In this document: piece after piece, positions 54,601 to 63,600 of the stretch | How the letters are laid out: each line of letters begins with the position of its first letter | How positions within the stretch are numbered: the first letter of the stretch is position 1 | Source of the DNA: Sinotaia quadrata | Taxonomy: Eukaryota > Mollusca > Gastropoda > Architaenioglossa > Viviparidae | Length of the DNA stretch: 64,000 bases | Assembly (NCBI GenBank): GCA_028829895.1 | Contig: CM054180.1 | Coordinates: 103,592,635-103,656,634 of the forward strand | Direction of reading: 5' to 3' | Translations under genes and position numbers: made by a program | Notes under the pieces: model-generated | What the model was told of the DNA's origin: nothing | The model's database searches: none | The model's input: the letters and a program-made list of their open reading frames with translations, nothing else

Positions 54601-57600
54601 TGACTGATCACGTGGTATGTAGTTGGTTCGAGAGTTTAGACAATGGCCTAAAGTTACATAATGTCTCTGACCTCTTTGTTAGAAGCTTCTCGATACTAAA
54701 GTATCATGGGAGAACTCTAAACAAAGGAATTTCAAATTTTGATGTTTGAAAAACAAACAAGTGGGTCAAGGAGTCATGACATTTTTATCAGACTGTGACA
54801 GGCTGACCTGTACACCATCAATAACGATCTAACCTGAGCATCATCAATAATAAGCTGACCTGTACACCATTAATAACAAGTGATCCATCTTCCATCAAGG
54901 TATATTTGGAATCCCGAAGATCTATGCGCCGCCTTTCATAACTCCAGGTGATTGTAGGTTTAGGGTTGCCGGTAGTAACACAAGGCAAAATGGTTCTATC
55001 ACCAACTGAGACCACAACTTGCTGAGCAGACTGTTGAATGGTAGGTGGCACTACAAGATAAGATACAATACAGTTTAGCAGACTGCACTAATTTGTGATT
55101 ACACAAGTGAATAATTATAACCAGTCCATTAATATACAAGGAATCTTCTGTGCCTCTCTAATCCTATCTCTATAAACATATCTAACTAATTTTCTGCTCC
55201 CAACCATTATAAAAGTATCAAATCTCAGAGCTGAGTAAAAAAATGAAACAAAGTTTTATGATGGACATGATGTAGCCAAAAGCAAACTTTAGATTTTATT
55301 GTGATTGTAAGTTGTAAGTAATAAAGATATACGACTTATAATACCAGTCAAACATCAAGAGTCAGAAAATCGGAATTATAAAATACTCAGCTACATAATC
55401 ATTGCATAGTTTCAAATAAAGCATATTTTTTTTAATGATTTGTGCAAGAGATTTGAATTTTTTTTTATGCCTTTGCACAATTTAAGAACTGTTTGAAGTG
55501 AGGATTTTCAGTACTGGTAAGTTCAAGTAATTCGTATAGATGAGTTTAAGTACTTAGTATTTGTGAATTCATGAAATTTGTGGTGGTGAATTTTATAATT
55601 TGTACTATTGTGCATTTTTCTACAAGTGAATTTATGTACTGGTTAATTTATGAACTTTGTACTGGTGAATTTATGAACTTTGTACTGTTGCATTAATGTA
55701 ATTTGTACAAGTGAGTTTATGTACCTTGTAGAGATGAATTTGTGAGCTTTAAACTAATGAAATCAATTTGTACTCTTAGTAAAGGTAAATTCATATATGC
55801 TTAGTAAAGGTAAATTCATGTATATCATATATGCTTAGTAAAGGTAAAGTCATCTATACTGTATATGCATAAAATGTAATTTATACTGCCGAATTCATGC
55901 AATTTGTACATGAGATTATTTACTTAGAACAGGTAATTTCATATATTTGTACTGGTAAATTTGTATAATTTATGCTGTGGAGTTCAAGTAATTTGTACAG
56001 GTGTGCTTATGTACATAATACTTGTGAATTCATGAACTTTATACTGGTGAAGCAAACTGCAAAAGCAAATAATTTAAGTGAACAGTTAAAGACATAAAAC
56101 AGAGAAGCAAAAAGCAAATAATTTCAGTGAATAGTTAAAGGCATAAAAATGAGAAGCAAAAGGCAATATATGTTTTTTAAAAAATCAAGTTTATAACAGT
56201 GAGCATACCCTGTACAGTTAGTGACAATTCTACAAAGCTTTCTCCAGCATCATTCTCTGCTATGCAGCGATAAACACCCTCATCTTCTGCTCTGAAATAG
56301 ACAAGCTTTGGTATGAACTTTGTTTTCACATCACTGTTATTCAATGAATGCTGTAATCTACTCTCCATAAGAATTCCAGTGTCATAAAAATATTAGCACA
56401 ATTGTTTTAAGAATAATAGACACTATCACCTTCTTTCCTGAAACTGAAAAATGTCGATCACAATACTATTTTACATAAAAAATATTTCTGATTATTTATC
56501 AGATGAGCAATATCATCAGGCTCAAGAGGTAGTCACCTTATTTAATTACTTTGCAATGTCTGGTCTAAAAATAAAAAAAAATCTACTGAATAAGATGCTT
56601 CATATAACTAAATATATATTCATAAAACCCCTATCATCTTTTAATCTGAATTTGTATGAATGCATTTTATTACATCAGTGGCTGCTTGTGGGTTAATTGC
56701 ATCATAATATTTTACTTTATATACTGTAGCATTACTTTTACACTATTCATTAGATAAATGTATATGACAAATTTTCTTGAATAGATAACCTTATTACTCT
56801 AGCCAGTACCAGGACAAAACTGAAGTCTTTATTTTCTGCTGTTGACTTTAGTTGGTAAATCCTTTAGAATTTGATCATTATTATTATGCATCTGCCAAAA
56901 CCACTTGTGTATAAATGACTAGTTGAAGTAACTTGATCATAATTAAATATTTTACTTTACAGTTTCACAATACTGCATATTAGCAAAGTTATAGAATTTT
57001 GTTGCACTAATTATACAACCACTAGTAAAACGAGATTTCTTTCCCTAGAATTCTAGTAAATATTTTTTTTGTAAGTGTACTTGATTGTTACTTTAGATCA
57101 TGTATACACAATATACTAATAATTGTAATATTAATAAGAAGAAATACATATATTTAAGCTTTATAAGGCAATCCTACTATTAAATTAATATAGCATTGGC
57201 CATTAATTGTTACATTTAAAAGATTTTGATTTACAATACTAAATAAAACAGTACACACACAAAATTAAACATACATATGACTTAATAAGACATCCATGCA
57301 CAAACATGCAAATATATATAGAAAGAAATATAAATGAAACGTCTCTACTATTAGGTAAAGTACTAAAAAATTATATATATTATTTATACTTAAAATATGA
57401 ATAATAATCACTCACTTAAAAACAAGACTATACTGCTATTTTCTATATTGTTCATCGTTAGAAAATAATTTTAAATTATATATAGAAAGATAATTTTTAT
57501 TTAAAATATAACTATACTGTTGTTTTCTAAATGTTAGTACAGATCGTTAATACTATCACTAATAGTAATAAATAATATCACTAATAGTAATAAATATTGG

Positions 57601-60600
57601 TAGTAAATGTAATGTATATAAAGCTTTCGTCGTTCATATAAAAATCATACATAACTCATTTTAATACTAGTTAGAAATATGTCAATAAGCTTAACAATGA
57701 CTACATTTGTATGGCATGTAGTACAGTTACTTTAATTTATCAGAATGTCAAATATTTTACTTAAACTTATCAAAGAAGCAATATTGTTTTATTTTTTAAA
57801 GTTGAGTGCATGCATTTGAAAAGTTAAAGGCATTGTGGGTATTAAAAAAGAATAATTTGTGCGAATTAAACTTAAGTTAAAAAATAATCAATGGAGCAAA
57901 ATTTGTTAGACTTTGGTTGAATATCATTCATTTATTTATTATTTTTGTTGCTGTTGCTTCTGGCCTCCCATTAATGAGTGAATGAACATTTGCTTAATGT
58001 CCACCTCCAAACTTTATTGATTTTATTGAGTCTGATATATGAAGAGATTTTTATATGGCCAATATGGAAGATGGATTAATTGTTATAAATGCATGCTGAA
58101 TGATAAGTGTATGTTAAATTATATTCATTTATTAAATAAAAATACTATGACAGAGGAGGAAATGAATGTGGCCGATCCGATTCAAATTAATATTATTTGG
58201 AACACAAAGTCTTAGATTATAAAAGAATAAAATAAGGGATGAAACTCCTGACATGACAATCTACTTACCTCACATGTGGAATTGCAAGCCCTCCAGTATG
58301 TAGGGTTATGTAGTGCACTCGCCCATATGACGTGCGGTGATTTGTTGATGAGATTTCTTGGCCATTATGCATCCAACGAATTGTTGGCCTTGGCCGTCCT
58401 GCAGCTTGGCATGGCAAAACAATAGTTCGGTTCTGAAGAGCAGTAAACTGTGTTTGTGATGCTGTAATCCTTGGAGGAACTGTCAGAAATAAAAAGTTAT
58501 TGATAATTGATAATCAGTAGCTGAGCTCTAATAGGTGTGTGTGTGTGTGTGAGTGTGTGTGTGTGTGTGTGTTCATGCGTGCTTGTGTGCGTGCATGCAT
58601 GGATATGAAAGAGAAAGAGAGGATGACATTAAGCAATCAAAGGTTTCCAATTTAAAAACAAAATTCTTTTACTTTTTAATCTACTGGCAAAGCTAACATT
58701 TTTTTTAAAATGAAAACAATAAAAAAAAATAATCACCATACATAGATATGTAGACTGTTCCACAAAATTAAATGAAGGTCTGTTTGAATCTTTAAAGAAA
58801 AAAATCAATATTTAAATGTGATTTCTGATAAATTCTTGAACCATTTTCTCTTCATGCTAGCCAAAGACAAGTATCAAAAGTTGCAATGACATGTAAATGA
58901 CTTATTAAAACAAGAAACTGTTTTCAGACCCATGGGACTAGGATGTTGAGAAACACTATGAGATTCATTAATTTAATTAAGATTAGTGCTGTGGCTTTTT
59001 GTATTTCCATGAAACTGTCTATATACCTACATATGCAAGAGGCAGATGAAAGAAAAAGACTGCACTGATGGACAGAAGAAAACCACTAAACTGATGTGCA
59101 GAAAAAAAGAAAGGCTGGACTAACATTCAACCTGGCTTTTGACAATGTGCTTAGAAAAATTGCACAATTAATGTAGCATGCAACAAATAGCAAACAGATG
59201 GCATCCAAATGATACAAGCGCCCAATAATGTTGCTACACTCCAAAGAAGGTAATCACATGAGAGACTTAACAGGAAAGCATTCATGGAAGAAACTTAGGA
59301 TATCTAAAGATATCTTAAATAGTATTTTAGCCCTATAAAAATACTCTCTTCCAAAATCTTAATACCAGCAAATAGTCTACAGCCTATGGAAAAGAACCAG
59401 CAAAGTAAATCTATTTCTTTGGGAAAGACTTAGCAAGCAATCTCTGGTCTATAGTTAAGGACTTTTGACAAGGAGTCAGCAAAAGGATTTGATCTATGGG
59501 ATGGAGCCAGCAAAAGGTTTATAGTTTTTGACAAGGAGTAGGCAAAAGGTCTATGATCTTTGGGATGGAGTCAGCAATTGGTTATAGACTAAGGGGATAG
59601 AGCCAACAAAAGATCAATGCCTTTTTGGATGGAGTCAGCAATGATCTATGGGAAGCAGTAAGCAAATGGTCTAAGGTCTATATTGAGAAGCTAACAAATG
59701 TACTATGGTTATGGAAAGGAGTCAGCAATCAGTCTATGGTTTAAGGGATAGAGTCAATAAAAGATCTAGATCTATGGGAGTAAGCATGGTATCTGTCAGC
59801 AAAAAGTCTACAGTCTACAAGAAGGAGCCAGCAAAAATCTTTAGCTATAAAATGGAGCCAGAGAAAGGTCTCTGGTCTATGGCAGCAAAGTCTATGGGAA
59901 ACATGTAGTTTTCTTAAAGAAGAGAACTAGAAAAACAAACACACACCTTGTACAACAAGCCTGACATCACGGTTGTCAGTACCGGCATTATTCTGGGCAA
60001 TGCATGTAAACACACCAGCATCAGATAGCTGTAAGTTCGAGATGAGAAGGGAGCCATTAATCAACACTCTGTGGTCTGCAAAAATAAAGCACGCACAAAG
60101 CAGTGTGAGTGTAATATTCACATTTCTTTCAATCAAAATCCTTGAATTTTAATTTAAAACTGCATGAGGGGAATGACCATGCAAACTTGAATAAGAATAT
60201 ATTTATTTAATATAAGCATATACTTATCCATATAAATACCGGGTCTGGAACCAAAAGACTGCTGAAATAAGAAAACTGAAAATAAGCTAATGGGTTAACT
60301 AGGAGAAAGGGAGGAGAAGAAAATAAAATTAAGCTAATGGGTTAACTAGGAGAAAGGGAGGAGAAGAAAATAAAACTAAGCTAATGGGTTAACTAGGAGA
60401 AAGGGAGGAAAAGACTATTACGGACATAAAGGATGAGCGAGCTGTAGAAAATGTGCAACTCGCTTTCTCTCTACCTGTTGTGACACAAACTTTTAATCTG
60501 TTTCTCAGCTTCTCCCTTTTTTTTGTGCAGTTCTCTTCCACTCTTAGATTCCATTTTTAATTAATGCTTTGTGTAATACTGACACAGGTCATCTTTAGGT

Positions 60601-63600
60601 TTAGTTTGGATGATCGGTGCTCTATAGCAGTAAATGTAAAATGTTTTGGGGTTATTAAATAATCCTTCAGTACTACGTCATTTGCAAAAGTTTTTAAGAA
60701 AATAAATGATAGTGGAAAAGAAATTCACGAAGTCTATACAAAACCCCTTAGTCTTATTCACTAACACAAACAAAGCTTTCTGTTTTTCAGCCAGCAATGT
60801 GAAAATGTTCATCTTACACAATCCTTGTTTTTAAGTCCACATATAATATTTCAAAATACTAAACAATGTTAAGTGAATTATATGTTGATATAACAAAATG
60901 ACTAGGGGAGCAAATTAAATATACATCATTCATCCTTCACCCATAGCATTATCTCCCCCTTAACTTTGCAAGCTAACAACTTAACCTCTGTAACTCACTT
61001 TCTGTTTCCTGCAGTATGGCCCTGTTTTTAAGCCAGAATGTTGTGGGCTGGGGGGATCCTTCTGTTTCACAGGGAACGACAATGCTACCAGCTAGCGGTA
61101 CCTGAACTGTCGACGGTCCACTGCTGATAATTTTGGCTGGCACTATCCACCACAGAGAAAGAAATACAAGTGAGCATGCTGAATTTAACTTTGAATTCAT
61201 TACTTGCCCCAAACACACATTACACAATGCTGCAGTGCATATTGAAGGGTCAGTAGATTTTAAAATGTTCAAGGAGAAATAAATCAGTCAAGTTTGTTTT
61301 ACCCCTTCTATCATTTCATTCTATTTTTCAGCATATTGCTGGTATTAATTAGGGCTATAATATTTATTAAAGGAGCTAAAAACATATTCTTAAAACAGGG
61401 CAGGCAATAGCTTGAAACAATTAATTACATATCATAAAGTTTAATAAAATGATAAATTACAAGAATTATAACTTAAAAATTAATTATCTGGGAATTAATG
61501 AAAATATCTTTCAAATTAATTTTTGAAAGAAGCTATTTATGCCTTTCCTATCAGTCAAGTTCCCATTCAATATACTAGTTTATTTTTTATACTCTACCTT
61601 CCAAAGAACATTATATAAGTCATATCAAAGTCTTTAAACATTTTGATAAACTGTACAATATTCTGCTCAAAGTTTAAAGTCTTCAATGAAAAACAACCCA
61701 ACAAAGTGAAATGAAGTAGACAATATAATTTCTCTGACCTTGAACTTGAAGAGTAATTGTACGTGTAACATTTCCAGCTGCGTTAGAAGCAGTGCATGTG
61801 TATTCTCCATCATCCTCCAGACGCACTAACATGAATTCCAGAGAACCAGAAGACATCATGCGGTGCCGCAGACCTGTTGAAGGGAATGGCTCTCCATTCT
61901 TTTCCCACTCAACAGTTGGTGCTGGCTGTCCATTTGTCTCACACATTAGAGTTGTCTGTGTGTTCACACTAGCTGCTATTTCTGTTGGTCCTTCATTGAT
62001 TTCTGGTGGAACTTGAAAAGTGTGAAAAGTTTTATATGAATTAAGATTGCTTAAGAGTGAAAAGAAAGAAAGGACATGAATCAATAAAATTAAGCAGAAT
62101 GAAAAAAATACATTTAAAACCAAAGTAAAAGAAAACAGAAATAAAATAAAATAAATGAAATAAAAACCAAAGAGCAAATTCAATGAAGTTCACTTCATAA
62201 AACTGGATGTAAAAATAAAAATTCTAAAATACAATACAATAGTCTTTACATCCCTTCATATTCTATAAATGTAATTAAGTTTGCTAGGCAAAATGGATAC
62301 TACCTGATTATAGGTGAAACAAAATTTATTTTAGCTCTTATTAAGTATTTCAATGGAAACTCTATTTGATATTAAATAAAGTTTACTGATTTATATTATC
62401 AATAAACTTTTAAAAACCTTTATGAAGATAATTTAATGATACCATGTTGAATGATTGATAAAAGATCTATTTATAGATCAGGTTTGTTTGTTATATTCTT
62501 CCTAACTCTAACCATACTATAGAAACATATATATCAAAATGTGGAAGGTTAAACAAAACAGCAAATTTAACAGCAGCTGATAAAAAATTTCAAAAGTAAA
62601 AAAGTGATACTGATAAATTTAAAACTGCTAACAGCTGTTGGTATAAAGTAGCAAATCTAACAACAAATTTGTAAATGCTTGGACTATAAATTATTTTTAT
62701 TTGTACCTTACCTTGTGTGAAAGTCAAAGATAAAAATATTTACTAATACACTGTAATCGTAATACAAAATTAGTTACCCAGTTTATTCACATACCAATGC
62801 CAAAATATTTACTAATAATAATAATACAAAATTAGTTACCCAGTTTATTCACATGGCAATGCCAAAATATTTACCCATAACAACAGGACCAAAATGTTTA
62901 CCATAACAGCAGGACCAAAATATTTACCCATTTCAGCACAATAAAAAATATTTACCCATTACAGCATGATAAAAATATTTACCCATTACAGCAAGACAAA
63001 AAGTATTTACCTGTAACAGGCAAGACAAGAAATATTTACCTGTTACAACAGGATAAAAAAATATTTACCCATAACAGCAAGACGAAAATTAAGAGATGCT
63101 TTCCCTGCAGGATTAGATGCTTGACAGCTGTAATCACCAAAATCCAAAAGTTGAGCACTCATAATTATCAGTGTTTGTCCATTATCCTGCAAACGAATGT
63201 TGGGTGCTCCATAAGGTGACACTGGTCGGCCCTTGCGATACCAGGTGATCTCTGGATGTGGTGTGCCCTGAGCAGGACAGCTCAAAATTACCTGCTTGTT
63301 AATGATTACAGGTACATCTTGTAAGCGGTCAGAACCATTAATAGTTGCAGGAACTGTCCAATAAAAATGAAAAGAAAAAGAAAGACAGCTTTATGGGATG
63401 TTGTTTTCTATTTGCATAAGCAGTGAAAGTTTGAATTTATTGTAGTAGAGAAAATTTAATAGTTATGAACTTACTGGTGATTAGTTACCAATATATTAAT
63501 GCAAACAGAGCAGTCACATATATTCTTGTCAGTCATATATATTCTTGTCTAAAAATACATGAATATGTATTTCTGAAAGTAAATAATAAAGAAATTAAAA

